Positions 34,321-42,777 of a stretch of DNA of 64,000 bases are shown piece after piece. The notes beneath the pieces were generated by a model that searched no databases, was not told the DNA's origin, and was given only the letters and a program-made list of their open reading frames with translations. A program made the translations under genes and the position numbers. This stretch comes from an uncultured Bacteroidales bacterium (GTDB lineage Bacteria > Bacteroidota > Bacteroidia > Bacteroidales > UBA932): contig CALUTY010000004.1 in NCBI GenBank assembly GCA_944323825.1, forward strand, positions 1 through 64,000, given 5' to 3'. Every line of letters starts with the position of its first letter. The stretch's first letter is position 1.

Positions 34321-37077
34321 TTATCTTGTGGAGCGCATCCCGGTCACTCCCTGCATGCCCGAAAGGCCTGAGGTTCCGGATGATCTTCCTCCGTCATTGC
34401 CCGACGTCGTGGATCCTACGCTCGAATTCTTCTTTGACTGGACATAAAATGGCCAGAATATTCCGAATTTGATGGCTCTCTGCGACCTGATGTAGCCGTC
34501 AGCACTGAAATAGTCCACGGCCCTGTCCGGCCAGCCCATTCCGATGTTGATGACCTTCACGAAAATGCACGCCCTTTTCCACTGGATGTTGACGAAGAGG
34601 TCTATATACGGGCAGTTGCCGTACTCTTCGCGGTTCTGGTTGTGGAACAGTCCCGTGTCGGGGCTGTATGAAGGCGCAAACCATTTGGTCGTGTAGGTCG
34701 CATTGGCTCCTATCTGCATCTGCATCACTCTCTTCACCACATCAAACTGGAGATAATATCTCAAATTGAGTGCCAGCATAGGCAATGGCAGTACATTGCT
34801 GTCAGATGACACCTGAAACAGTGCCATATTGTCAAAGTGGAATTTCCACAGCCTGAAGTTCTTCATGACAGAGGCTGTCATGACGCTCATCGGCGAGGTA
34901 TTCTGCCTTGCAATGCCCATGTTGTCATAATATATATAATTGTTCAGCAGCGAATATCCGAATCCTGCCCTGAACTTCCATCTCGGAATGTCGACATAAC
35001 CCTCGGCCTTGGTGACCGAAATCTTGCCGAAATCATTGTCCCACCAATGGTGGTTGCCGTGGAAGTGCTGCTGATAATAGTCCGGCTCTTTCAGGGAGGT
35101 CTCGAAATGTGCCTTGAGTGTGAGCGGGCTGTTCCTGTCACGCCTGAACGGGAAGAAATTCAGGTATACATTGGCGTCCACCCCGAAGTCATTTATTTCC
35201 GCTCCGAGGAATGTGTATCTGCCTGTGGCATCCCAGTTGAGGTATTTCTGATACTGTCCCTGTGCGCCGGCGTAGAGATACATGGAATTTCGCACGACAT
35301 TCTTCCCTTTTGTGAGGTAGCCGTTGGTGCTGTTGACATCATAATAGTTGAGGAGCTTGTCACCGATTCCCACATCAAGCTTGGATACTATGCCGTCGCT
35401 GGCCCACGGCTGTAGGCGCATGTATATCCTGTTCTCGAATTTCATGACCCTCATGGAGTCGGCGGAAGAGGTCGGATTGAGATAGAAACTGTTGTTGTAA
35501 TAGTTTCTTCCGGTCTCATCGGAACTTCCGATCTCATCGGTGTACAGCTTGGTGAACACCGAGTATTCCGAACTGTGTCCAATGAAGGCCGTGGTGATCC
35601 TGTTGTTTACGGAATCGGCCCTGGAAGCTTCTGCAGCAGCCTTCTCCTCGTCCTGTCTGTGCATCTCGGCTATCGCCGTGCTGTCTCCGTATGTAAGTAT
35701 GCTGTCCCTGCGTGCCTGCTCTGCCTTTCTTGCCTTGCGCTTTCCCTTGCCGATGTCATAGATGAAGTCGAATGGGATCCTGTATGACTGGTCAAGGAAA
35801 ATGGTATTCTTCTTGACTTTGTTCGTGGCGTCTGTGAGGTTTACTGCGATTTCCCTGGCATCGACGGTAGTGTCCCGTATCCAGAAGCTGTCGGAAAGTC
35901 CTCCGTTCTCGCTTTTTTCTATCTTGTTGTAAATGTAGCCGGCATGCATGAGATATCTCTTGCCAAGATAGTTGGTGGCGGCCACGAAAGTCCTGTTGTC
36001 CGTGTCTTCCCGCTGGAGCATTCCGTTTGACCCGTATCTGTGGTACTCCAGTGTCAGATTGAGTTCCGGAAGGATATTCTGGGTGGTGAGGATCTTTATG
36101 TTGGTCTCTTCCTTTTCGTCGTTGGCGAAGAGGGTTCCCCAATATGCCAGCTCGGTATATGGGGTCTTGGTGTTGAACATAGGCAGGCTTTCCGGAGAAT
36201 AGTTGTACATCCGGTACGGCGTATAGAATATGGCATTCTCCTCGTCGGTCCTCTGGAAGAAATCATAAGTCTCCGCCGGTGAGCCTATCACTCCGAGATA
36301 TGTGGCGTTGACATCCGTCTTGAAGAACGGATAGTCGTTGAAATGATAGTTGTATGTAGTGTCCTGCCTGTGCAGGGTGATGTTGTTGAAATATCTGTCG
36401 TGCGTCCATGTGATCAGCCTCTTGTACTGCATTGAGTCTGGCACGGCATATGTCTCCAGTATCCTCGGTGTGGCAGCTATGATGCTGTCCTTCCTCGCCC
36501 TGATGCTGTCCTTGGCGTTGAGGATGCTGTCCGCCCTTGCCATGAGTATCGGAAGCTCCAGCTGGGCGAGGTATTTTTTCTTTTCTCTCCTTGAAAGGGA
36601 ATTGAACCATGCTATGGAGTCCCTGTAGGCAGTTTCCGAGGAATCCTTGAAGACGAGGGAATCAAGCCTGTGAAGTTCGAGCGAGTCACCGGCTGCCCTG
36701 AGCGAGTCCCTTGTCATTGCCCTTGTGAGCGAGTCCTTCAGTTCCACATAATATCTGTATCTGAAAGGGTCCGTGTCCATGAGCGAATCCGGGGCGATGA
36801 TGGTGTCCCTTGCGGAGAGTTTCGGCAATGTGTCCGCTGCCGCAATGGAATCCGCTGTCATCAGGGAATCTTCCGCCGATGCAATGATGCTGTCGGTGCC
36901 GAATGTGGCTTCAGCGCTGTCCTTCAATATGGTATCTGTTGCGGACGGTATGGTGTCTGTCAACGGGAACATCCCGGAATATGCTGCCGTTCTTCCGACA
37001 TCAATCCCGTAAGACTGGACCGCCGCCATCCCGATAAATACCGCCGGAATCCATATTTTGGATAACACGCTTTTCAT
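34321..37077 (-). CDS. Putative outer-membrane porin (PF14121-like)
   Basis: 918 residues from ATG 37077, which starts a signal peptide (MKSVLSKIWIPAVFIGMAAVQSYG). Residues about 35-200 are unusual: short DSL/DSI/DTI motifs recur every 7-12 residues (ADSIAAADTLPKLSARDT, KDSIRARKDSII). The remaining 650 residues alternate aromatic-ended beta strands typical of a Bacteroidota barrel, with a Gly/Ser/Thr-rich C-terminal tail. The open frame reaches 37227, but the promoter at 37087-37117 lies inside that stretch. Probably in an operon with the lytic transglycosylase. Confidence 0.82.
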   Translation of the reverse strand: MKSVLSKIWIPAVFIGMAAVQSYGIDVGRTAAYSGMFPLTDTIPSATDTILKDSAEATFGTDSIIASAEDSLMTADSIAAADTLPKLSARDTIIAPDSLMDTDPFRYRYYVELKDSLTRAMTRDSLRAAGDSLELHRLDSLVFKDSSETAYRDSIAWFNSLSRREKKKYLAQLELPILMARADSILNAKDSIRARKDSIIAATPRILETYAVPDSMQYKRLITWTHDRYFNNITLHRQDTTYNYHFNDYPFFKTDVNATYLGVIGSPAETYDFFQRTDEENAIFYTPYRMYNYSPESLPMFNTKTPYTELAYWGTLFANDEKEETNIKILTTQNILPELNLTLEYHRYGSNGMLQREDTDNRTFVAATNYLGKRYLMHAGYIYNKIEKSENGGLSDSFWIRDTTVDAREIAVNLTDATNKVKKNTIFLDQSYRIPFDFIYDIGKGKRKARKAEQARRDSILTYGDSTAIAEMHRQDEEKAAAEASRADSVNNRITTAFIGHSSEYSVFTKLYTDEIGSSDETGRNYYNNSFYLNPTSSADSMRVMKFENRIYMRLQPWASDGIVSKLDVGIGDKLLNYYDVNSTNGYLTKGKNVVRNSMYLYAGAQGQYQKYLNWDATGRYTFLGAEINDFGVDANVYLNFFPFRRDRNSPLTLKAHFETSLKEPDYYQQHFHGNHHWWDNDFGKISVTKAEGYVDIPRWKFRAGFGYSLLNNYIYYDNMGIARQNTSPMSVMTASVMKNFRLWKFHFDNMALFQVSSDSNVLPLPMLALNLRYYLQFDVVKRVMQMQIGANATYTTKWFAPSYSPDTGLFHNQNREEYGNCPYIDLFVNIQWKRACIFVKVINIGMGWPDRAVDYFSADGYIRSQRAIKFGIFWPFYVQSKKNSSVGSTTSGNDGGRSSGTSGLSGMQGVTGMRSTR

Positions 37078-37086
37078 ACGAACCTG

Positions 37087-37117
37087 CAAAGTTATGTATA
37101 ATTTCTTATTTCTCAAA
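37087..37117 (-). promoter_or_regulatory. Promoter of the porin-transglycosylase operon
   Basis: On the minus strand TTTG (plus 37114-37117) - 19 nt - TAACTTTG (plus 37087-37094). A near-perfect Bacteroidota promoter 9 nt before the ATG. Confidence 0.75.
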
Positions 37118-37193
37118 ATAATGCCTCCGGACCGGCCTCTGACCGGCCTCTCCGCGCCATCTTTCGTGCCGTGGTCGCGGCGGCTGGCATGCA

Positions 37194-37233
37194 AATAAAA
37201 AGACGATGCCTGAAATGCTCCGGTCATCGTCTT
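37194..37233 (-). terminator. Terminator after pncA
   Basis: Arms AAGACGATG (37200-37208) and CATCGTCTT (37225-37233); on the minus strand the hairpin is followed by TTTATTTG. It ends the pncB-pncA transcript. Confidence 0.85.
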
Positions 37234-37262
37234 ATGGTCTCCGGTACGGATTGCGTACCTGC

Positions 37263-37853
37263 TTATTCAATGATCATGCCTTCCGCCTTCATCTCTTCAA
37301 GGGCTTTCCTGTGGCCTGCCTCATCGACATAGCCGAGGGCATTGGAAAGCAGGCGCACTTTGAAGCCCGCTTTCTTCAGGTCTTCGCAGGTGGCCCGGAC
37401 GCAGTATTCCGTGGCGATGCCGCACACATATACATTCTCGGCATCAAGAAGTCCGAGGATTTCCCCGAGGGACTGGCCGGCCTTGTTGGCAGCTTCGAAG
37501 CCTGAGTATTGTTCCACGGCCGGGTCGCAGCCTTTGAAGAAAGTCAGCTCTTCCTGCATGTACGGCTGCAGTATCTCATGTACTGCGCCCCCATGCGTGC
37601 CCTGGATGCAGTGCGGGGGCCATGTGCCGCCATATTCCCTGAACGAGGAATGGTCCGCCGGATGATGGTCGCAGACGAAGAGTATCGGGAAGGTGTCCAG
37701 TATTTCCTCATTGCTGTTTCCTTCCTGTCCGGAAGTCATGCTGTCGATGAATCCGGCGGCCTCCTTGACAGCATTCTTGGAGTTGAGGCAGGCCAGCGAG
37801 CCGTCGATGAAGTCATAGAGCATGTCCACGACCACTAATGCAGAGTTTTTCAT
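37263..37853 (-). CDS. pncA: Nicotinamidase
   Basis: 196 residues, isochorismatase-like hydrolase. Catalytic triad Asp10 (VVVDMLYDF), Lys107 (FFKGCD) and Cys151 (GIATEYCV); metal ligands Asp62, His64 and probably His68 in CDHHPADHSSF. It deamidates nicotinamide to nicotinate for NAD salvage. It starts 5 nt after the pncB stop, so both steps of the salvage route are made from one transcript. Confidence 0.95.
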   Translation of the reverse strand: MKNSALVVVDMLYDFIDGSLACLNSKNAVKEAAGFIDSMTSGQEGNSNEEILDTFPILFVCDHHPADHSSFREYGGTWPPHCIQGTHGGAVHEILQPYMQEELTFFKGCDPAVEQYSGFEAANKAGQSLGEILGLLDAENVYVCGIATEYCVRATCEDLKKAGFKVRLLSNALGYVDEAGHRKALEEMKAEGMIIE

Positions 37854-37858
37854 TGCCG

Positions 37859-39343
37859 TCAGAGATTGAATCCGTTGATTTCTTTTGTGAGTCTGTTTAT
37901 GATTTCCATCTTCAGGTCATAGAGGGAGTCGGAGATGTCCACCTTATAATAGTGAGGGTTGATGAGCCTTTTTTCGCTCGGGCTGAAATGCCTCAGAGTG
38001 TTGTCATAATAGGCTTTCTTCTCCATCAGGCTGTGCTCCGGCACACATCGCGTCCCTTCGCTGATTATCTTGTGTTGGAGCGGTCTGGCCGTATATTCGC
38101 CCGCTTCGAATGTCTTGAACTTGTACCGGTCGTTTTCATCGTAGATGGTGAATGTCTCACCTCCTTCGATTTTTTCAGACAGCCCGTCGCCGCGCAGGCA
38201 GGTGACGTCAGCCTTGAATATCTCGCCCTTTTCGGGGTCATTTTTCATGATGCGGTATGTGATCTGGAAGCCAGGGTTTATGAGCTTGGCCTTGTCTTCG
38301 GAGCGTTTCAGCACAGGCTGTCCGTCTATCTGGACGAGCTTGTAGACATTGCCGAAGCACGGGTTGGCCTTGCTGGTGGCTATGGCATCGCCCACACCGT
38401 ATGAGTCTATGCAGGCTCCCTGCCTTTCGAGGTCTGTTATCAGATATTCATCAAGGGAATTGGTCGCGAAGATTCTGCATTTGTTGAATCCGTTGCTGTC
38501 AAGTGCCTTCCTGCATTCGCACGAAAGGTATGCAAGGTCTCCGCTGTCCAGTCTGATTCCGTACCCCGGAGCATAAGAGTCGTCAATGCCATTGTCCCTG
38601 TATGCTCTCATAGCATTGCGTATGCCGCATCTGAGGGAGTCGTATGTGTCAATCAGCAGTATGAGCGGCTCGCCCATGTGAGTCTTTATATAGGTGTCGA
38701 AGGCATGGTACTCTCCTTCGACGGAGCATCCGAAGGATGTCACATAGCTGTGTGCCATTGTGCCGGTGGAGCCGCATCCGTACATCACTCCCGTAAGGAT
38801 GTTGGATGTGTTGCTGCATCCCGCTATGATTGCCGCCTTGGCCCCGTAGGTTGCCGCCCACGGACCGTGTGCCCTTCTGGAGCCGAATTCGCTCACCGGC
38901 CTGTTCGTGGCCCTGCATACCCTTGAAGCCTTGGTGGCCACTGCCATCTGGTGGTTCATGATGCACAGCATCGGGGTCTCCAGCACCTGTGCCTCTATCA
39001 TCGGTGCCTCCACTATTATTATAGGCTGTGACGGGAAGGCGATCTCTCCTTCGCGCATTGCATATACATTGCCGGTGAATTTCATCCCGGATAGATATTT
39101 CCTGAATTCGGCGTATTCCGGTCCCGGGAGAAACTTCTCAAAGAATTCTTCCGGCATCTTCCCGAGACTTCCGATCATTTCCACCACCTCGTCCGTGCCG
39201 CTGACCACCGCCCAGTTGTTGTTTTCAGGCGCCTTGCGGTAGAACATGTTGAAGATGGCGGTCTTGTCCTTCATCCCGCTGTCATAAAAAGACTTTCCCA
39301 TCGTATATTGGTACTTGTCCGAGCAGTATGCAATGTTAAGCAT
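37859..39343 (-). CDS. pncB: Nicotinate phosphoribosyltransferase
   Basis: 494 residues, the long NAPRT class. It joins nicotinate and PRPP to nicotinate mononucleotide. Conserved parts: CSDKYQYTMG at the start, FGSRRAHGPWAA, IRLDSGDL and DSYGVGDAIATSKANPCFGNVYKLV. The open frame runs to 39409, but the -7 box at 39366-39373 lies within that part; ATG 39343 gives the usual MLNIAYCSDKYQYTMG. Confidence 0.95.
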   Translation of the reverse strand: MLNIAYCSDKYQYTMGKSFYDSGMKDKTAIFNMFYRKAPENNNWAVVSGTDEVVEMIGSLGKMPEEFFEKFLPGPEYAEFRKYLSGMKFTGNVYAMREGEIAFPSQPIIIVEAPMIEAQVLETPMLCIMNHQMAVATKASRVCRATNRPVSEFGSRRAHGPWAATYGAKAAIIAGCSNTSNILTGVMYGCGSTGTMAHSYVTSFGCSVEGEYHAFDTYIKTHMGEPLILLIDTYDSLRCGIRNAMRAYRDNGIDDSYAPGYGIRLDSGDLAYLSCECRKALDSNGFNKCRIFATNSLDEYLITDLERQGACIDSYGVGDAIATSKANPCFGNVYKLVQIDGQPVLKRSEDKAKLINPGFQITYRIMKNDPEKGEIFKADVTCLRGDGLSEKIEGGETFTIYDENDRYKFKTFEAGEYTARPLQHKIISEGTRCVPEHSLMEKKAYYDNTLRHFSPSEKRLINPHYYKVDISDSLYDLKMEIINRLTKEINGFNL

Positions 39344-39365
39344 GTCCGTAAATTGAATATTTGCA

Positions 39366-39373
39366 CAAATGTA
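39366..39373 (-). promoter_or_regulatory. -7 promoter box for pncB-pncA
   Basis: Minus-strand TACATTTG (TAnnTTTG), 22 nt before the pncB ATG. It overlaps the -33 region of the divergent kinase promoter, so the two may compete. Confidence 0.6.
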
Positions 39374-39374
39374 G

Positions 39375-39405
39375 TTTATTTTTGAGACAACATTCAGTAA
39401 ATTTG
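39375..39405 (+). promoter_or_regulatory. Promoter of the kinase-RapZ / MurU-like operon
   Basis: TAAATTTG at 39398-39405 with TTTA 19 nt upstream (39375-39378). Start codon ATG at 39434. Confidence 0.55.
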
Positions 39406-39433
39406 TCATTTTATGGACAAAACTTGATTTCTG

Positions 39434-40957
39434 ATGAAGAAAAGCATGGTGTCCGGAAGCGGTCCGGACAATATATTGATGTCCCTTTTTGAGGAATGCA
39501 GCGGGATCAGGGCGGAGTCATCCGTTCCGCTTTCTTCCTCCGGCAGCAACAGGAAGTATTTCCGCATTTCCGGGGGAGGGAAGTCGCTTGTGGGAGTGGC
39601 AGGCACCGATGTGAAGGAGAATGAGGCGTTTGTATGCATGGCCGGGCATTTCAGAAGCAAGGGACTCCGCGTCCCCGAGGTGATGGCGGTCAGTGCTGAC
39701 GGCCTGTATTATCTGCAGGAGGATCTCGGTGACTGCAGCCTTTTTGATGCCGTGGCCGCCGGAAGGGAGTCGGGAAATTACAGTCCGCAGGAGAAGTCCT
39801 TGCTTCTGGAAACCATTTCCTGTCTGCCGGAAATCCAGTTCAAGGGAGCGGAGGGGCTGGATTTCAGCGTGTGCTGGCCGGAGCCGGAGTTCAACCGCAG
39901 GATGGTGATGGCGGACCTGAATTATTTCAAATATTGTTTTCTGAAGGCTACGGGGCTGGAATTCAATGAAGCCGCTCTTGAACAGGATTTTGAACTCCTT
40001 GCGGAGAAATTGCTGGAAGGGCATGACTATGCTTTCATGTACAGGGATTTTCAGGCAAGGAATGTCATGATTCATGACGGCAAGCCGTATTTTATAGATT
40101 TCCAGGGAGGAAAGCGCGGACCTGTGCATTATGATGTGGCTTCTTTTGTCTGGCAGGCGAGGGCAAGGTATCCTGAATCCTTCCGTGACGGGCTTGTGCA
40201 GGCTTATATTGATGCTGCCGGGCAATATGCCCGGATAGATGCCGGCCTGTTCAGAAGCAGGCTGAAGCTTTTTGTGCTTTTCAGGACACTTCAGGTCCTC
40301 GGAGCATACGGTTTCAGGGGGCTTTTTGAGAGAAAGCCTCATTTCCTCAGAAGCATCCCGTATGCAATGGAGAATCTTCGCGGCATCCTGGAGGATCCTC
40401 CTGTCGGCTGTCCATATCTTGTCCCTCTGCTGCGTCTGATGGCGGAACTGCCGCAGTTTGCCATGCAGGAACAGGGCGGTGCAGATTCCGGGAAAAACGG
40501 CATGCCGGGAAAGTCTGTCGCTCAAGCTGATGCCGGGCTGCAGTCCGGGCCGCTTGAAGTGACCGTGTGCAGCTTTTCGTATAAGAAGGGCCTGCCGGAG
40601 GACCCGTCCGGAAATGGTGGCGGATATGTGTTTGACTGCAGGGCCCTGCCAAATCCCGGACGGTATGAATATTACAGGCAGTTTACCGGCATGGATGCAG
40701 AAGTCGTGGAATTTTTCCGTGACAAGGCTGAGGTGCCGGCCTTTCTCGGTCATGTCTTCTCTTTGGCGGATGCCCATGTTGAGCGCTTCATCGAAAGGGG
40801 ATTCACGCATCTGATGATATGTTTCGGATGCACCGGCGGACAGCACAGGTCCGTATATTGTGCTGAAAGGACGGCGGAACATCTGGCCGGAAAGCATCCG
40901 GGAATCAGGGTAACGGTGGTGCACCGTGAACAGAATGTCAAGAAGAAGGTATTATGA
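39434..40957 (+). CDS. AmgK-like sugar kinase fused to a RapZ C-terminal domain
   Basis: 507 residues in two parts. Residues about 1-345 are a phosphotransferase of the APH/choline kinase fold like AmgK (anomeric MurNAc/GlcNAc kinase): FMYRDFQARNVMIH (catalytic Asp about 204) and FIDFQGGKRGP (metal Asp about 222). A Gly/Ser/Lys-rich linker follows (about 346-372). Residues about 373-507 match the C-terminal domain of RapZ, the GlcN6P sensor: VFDCRALPNPGRYEYYRQFTG and GCTGGQHRSVYCAE (about 464-477). The RapZ N-terminal P-loop domain is absent. Overlaps the MurU-like gene by 4 nt. Confidence 0.87.
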   Translation: MKKSMVSGSGPDNILMSLFEECSGIRAESSVPLSSSGSNRKYFRISGGGKSLVGVAGTDVKENEAFVCMAGHFRSKGLRVPEVMAVSADGLYYLQEDLGDCSLFDAVAAGRESGNYSPQEKSLLLETISCLPEIQFKGAEGLDFSVCWPEPEFNRRMVMADLNYFKYCFLKATGLEFNEAALEQDFELLAEKLLEGHDYAFMYRDFQARNVMIHDGKPYFIDFQGGKRGPVHYDVASFVWQARARYPESFRDGLVQAYIDAAGQYARIDAGLFRSRLKLFVLFRTLQVLGAYGFRGLFERKPHFLRSIPYAMENLRGILEDPPVGCPYLVPLLRLMAELPQFAMQEQGGADSGKNGMPGKSVAQADAGLQSGPLEVTVCSFSYKKGLPEDPSGNGGGYVFDCRALPNPGRYEYYRQFTGMDAEVVEFFRDKAEVPAFLGHVFSLADAHVERFIERGFTHLMICFGCTGGQHRSVYCAERTAEHLAGKHPGIRVTVVHREQNVKKKVL

Positions 40958-41832
40958 AGGCAATGATATTTGCAGCGGGGCTGGGAACAAGGCTGAAGCC
41001 TCTGACAGACACCATGCCGAAGGCCCTTGTGCCTGTGTGCGGGAAGCCTCTTCTGTACCATGTGGCGAAGAAGCTTGTTGCAGCCGGATTTGATGACATT
41101 GTGGTGAATGTCCATCATTTTGCTGACATGGTCGAAGAATATCTGTGCTCAGCGGGTTTCCGTGAGGAGTTCGGGCCGGGAGTGTCTTTCTCCATTTCTG
41201 ACGAAAGGGACCAGCTCCGCGAGACCGGAGGCGGCATCCGTCATGCCCGCAGATTCCTGGAGGGCTGTCCGGTCCCGTCCGCAGCCTGCCGGCCTGGCAA
41301 TGAGGTCCGTCCTTTGCCTTCAGGGACATCTGATTTGCCTTCAGTGGCATCTGACCGTTGCTTTCTCGTGCACAATGTGGACATAATTTCCGATCTTGAC
41401 CTCAGGTGGTTTGTTGCACAAAGCCGTCCGGACGCCCTTGCAACCCTTCTTGTAAGTGAAAGGAAGACAAGCCGCTATCTGCTTTTTGACAAAGGGATGC
41501 GTCTTGCCGGATGGACAAATGTCACCACAGGGGAGGTCAGGTCTCCATATCCGGATCTTGATGTGCAGTCATGCCGCAGACTTGCCTTTTCCGGAATACA
41601 TTTCATTTCTGACCGGATTTTTTCCGTCATGGATGAAGAGGATTCTCTCGCGGAGGAGTCAGGGCAGCCTCCGTTCGGGGAAAGGTTTCCGATAATGGAT
41701 TTTTATCTGAGGACGGCCGCACGCTATCCCATATATGGGGTGGAAGCGAAAAATCTGCATCTTGCCGATGTGGGAAAGATGCAGACCCTTCATGATGCTG
41801 AAATGCTTTGTTCCAGGCTGCTTGCCCGATAG
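40954..41832 (+). CDS. MurU-like sugar-1-phosphate nucleotidyltransferase
   Basis: 292 residues. Nucleotidyltransferase with the GxGTRLxPLT-xxxPK signature (FAAGLGTRLKPLTDTMPKALVPV, residues about 6-28) and VHNVDIISDLD where MurU has its metal Asp. By position after an AmgK-like kinase it probably makes UDP-MurNAc or UDP-GlcNAc from the 1-phosphate; the exact sugar is inferred. Residues about 108-137 are a Ser/Pro-rich insert containing a 21-bp in-frame tandem duplication (41313-41354). The start overlaps the upstream stop (ATGA). Confidence 0.85.
   Translation: MKAMIFAAGLGTRLKPLTDTMPKALVPVCGKPLLYHVAKKLVAAGFDDIVVNVHHFADMVEEYLCSAGFREEFGPGVSFSISDERDQLRETGGGIRHARRFLEGCPVPSAACRPGNEVRPLPSGTSDLPSVASDRCFLVHNVDIISDLDLRWFVAQSRPDALATLLVSERKTSRYLLFDKGMRLAGWTNVTTGEVRSPYPDLDVQSCRRLAFSGIHFISDRIFSVMDEEDSLAEESGQPPFGERFPIMDFYLRTAARYPIYGVEAKNLHLADVGKMQTLHDAEMLCSRLLAR
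41313..41354. repeat. 21-bp in-frame tandem duplication within the MurU-like gene
   Basis: Units 41313-41333 and 41334-41354 differ at two bases and encode LPSGTSD and LPSVASD. They sit in a surface insert that other family members lack at this place. Confidence 0.85.
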
Positions 41833-41849
41833 CTGCATGCCTTTATGTC

Positions 41850-42767
41850 TTATGCACTGATTCCGATGTCTTCGGCCCTGACGGTGTCAATGTTGCCGCG
41901 GCCGGACTTCATCGGGATGTTTTTCCACAATATGTCGATGAATATCACTATCAGGATGAGGCTGGCTGCAAGGAGCGAGATGTATTGCCACAGCTCCATC
42001 ACCTGTGCCCAGGAATCCAGATCCTTCAGGTTGTCAAACTGTGCGGTGATGACTGCGAATGTGTTGTTCACGCAATGCATCAGCATCGTAAGCTTCAGGG
42101 AGCCTGTCTTGTAGTAGACATATGCGAAAAGAATCCCCAGCACGAATGCCGGTATCGCCTGCCACGGGTTGAAATGAATCAGTGCAAAACACAGAGCCGA
42201 AATCACCATTGCCCAGGCGGGATGCATTTTCTGCAGAAGTCCCCTGAGTATCATTCCCCTGCACAGCCATTCTTCGAAAATCGGGGCGAGGACGGACACG
42301 GAAAGCAGGGATACCCATACCGGACTGTTTGTCAGCATGTTTTCAAACACCTTTTCAAGGAATTCCGGCATAGGCGGCATCGCTGCATTGACAGGGTCCA
42401 TCAGGAAACCGGCCGCCAGGGTCACCACTGTCACCATGACAGCCAGCTGCCATCCTTTCATCCTTCCGAAATTGCTGCTGTCCAGTGCATATCCGGTGTC
42501 GAAAAGTTCATTTCTCCTGCTCATGTATGAGGCGTAGAGCATGGGCGGAATGAACATTGCCGGATAGGCTGCGAGTATCCCGTATGTGGCTGCTGCCTTC
42601 GCATCGAAGGCAAGCTGGAACAGGAATGTCACTGCGCTTCCGATGAAATTGCCTGCCACAAGCAGCAGGATAAGTCCTATTGTCCCTTTTATGCCGGGAA
42701 CATAATATGTGTAGCTTGAAAAGAGGTCATACGACCTTTTCCTTGTTTTCTGGAAGAATGCTGACAT
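41850..42767 (-). CDS. CPBP family intramembrane glutamic endopeptidase
   Basis: 305 residues, about eight hydrophobic segments. CAAX-protease and bacteriocin-processing (CPBP/ABI) motifs: FEEWLCRGMILRG, FALIHFNPWQAIPAFVLGILFAY and LMLMHCVNNTF, giving the EExxxR pair and two His sites. Membrane protease of unknown substrate. ATG at 42767 is chosen over the open frame to 42815, since the upstream part overlaps the next gene's end. Convergent with the MurU-like gene. Confidence 0.9.
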   Translation of the reverse strand: MSAFFQKTRKRSYDLFSSYTYYVPGIKGTIGLILLLVAGNFIGSAVTFLFQLAFDAKAAATYGILAAYPAMFIPPMLYASYMSRRNELFDTGYALDSSNFGRMKGWQLAVMVTVVTLAAGFLMDPVNAAMPPMPEFLEKVFENMLTNSPVWVSLLSVSVLAPIFEEWLCRGMILRGLLQKMHPAWAMVISALCFALIHFNPWQAIPAFVLGILFAYVYYKTGSLKLTMLMHCVNNTFAVITAQFDNLKDLDSWAQVMELWQYISLLAASLILIVIFIDILWKNIPMKSGRGNIDTVRAEDIGISA

Positions 42768-42777
42768 GGGATCAGTA

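Noticed and set aside
34837..35415. 192-residue plus-strand open frame inside the porin
   Set aside because: Antisense shadow of the porin coding sequence; no start context or homology.
39518..40924. 468-residue open frame antisense to the kinase-RapZ gene
   Set aside because: Product has no recognisable domain and the sense frame matches two known families over its whole length; the antisense frame is open because of codon bias.
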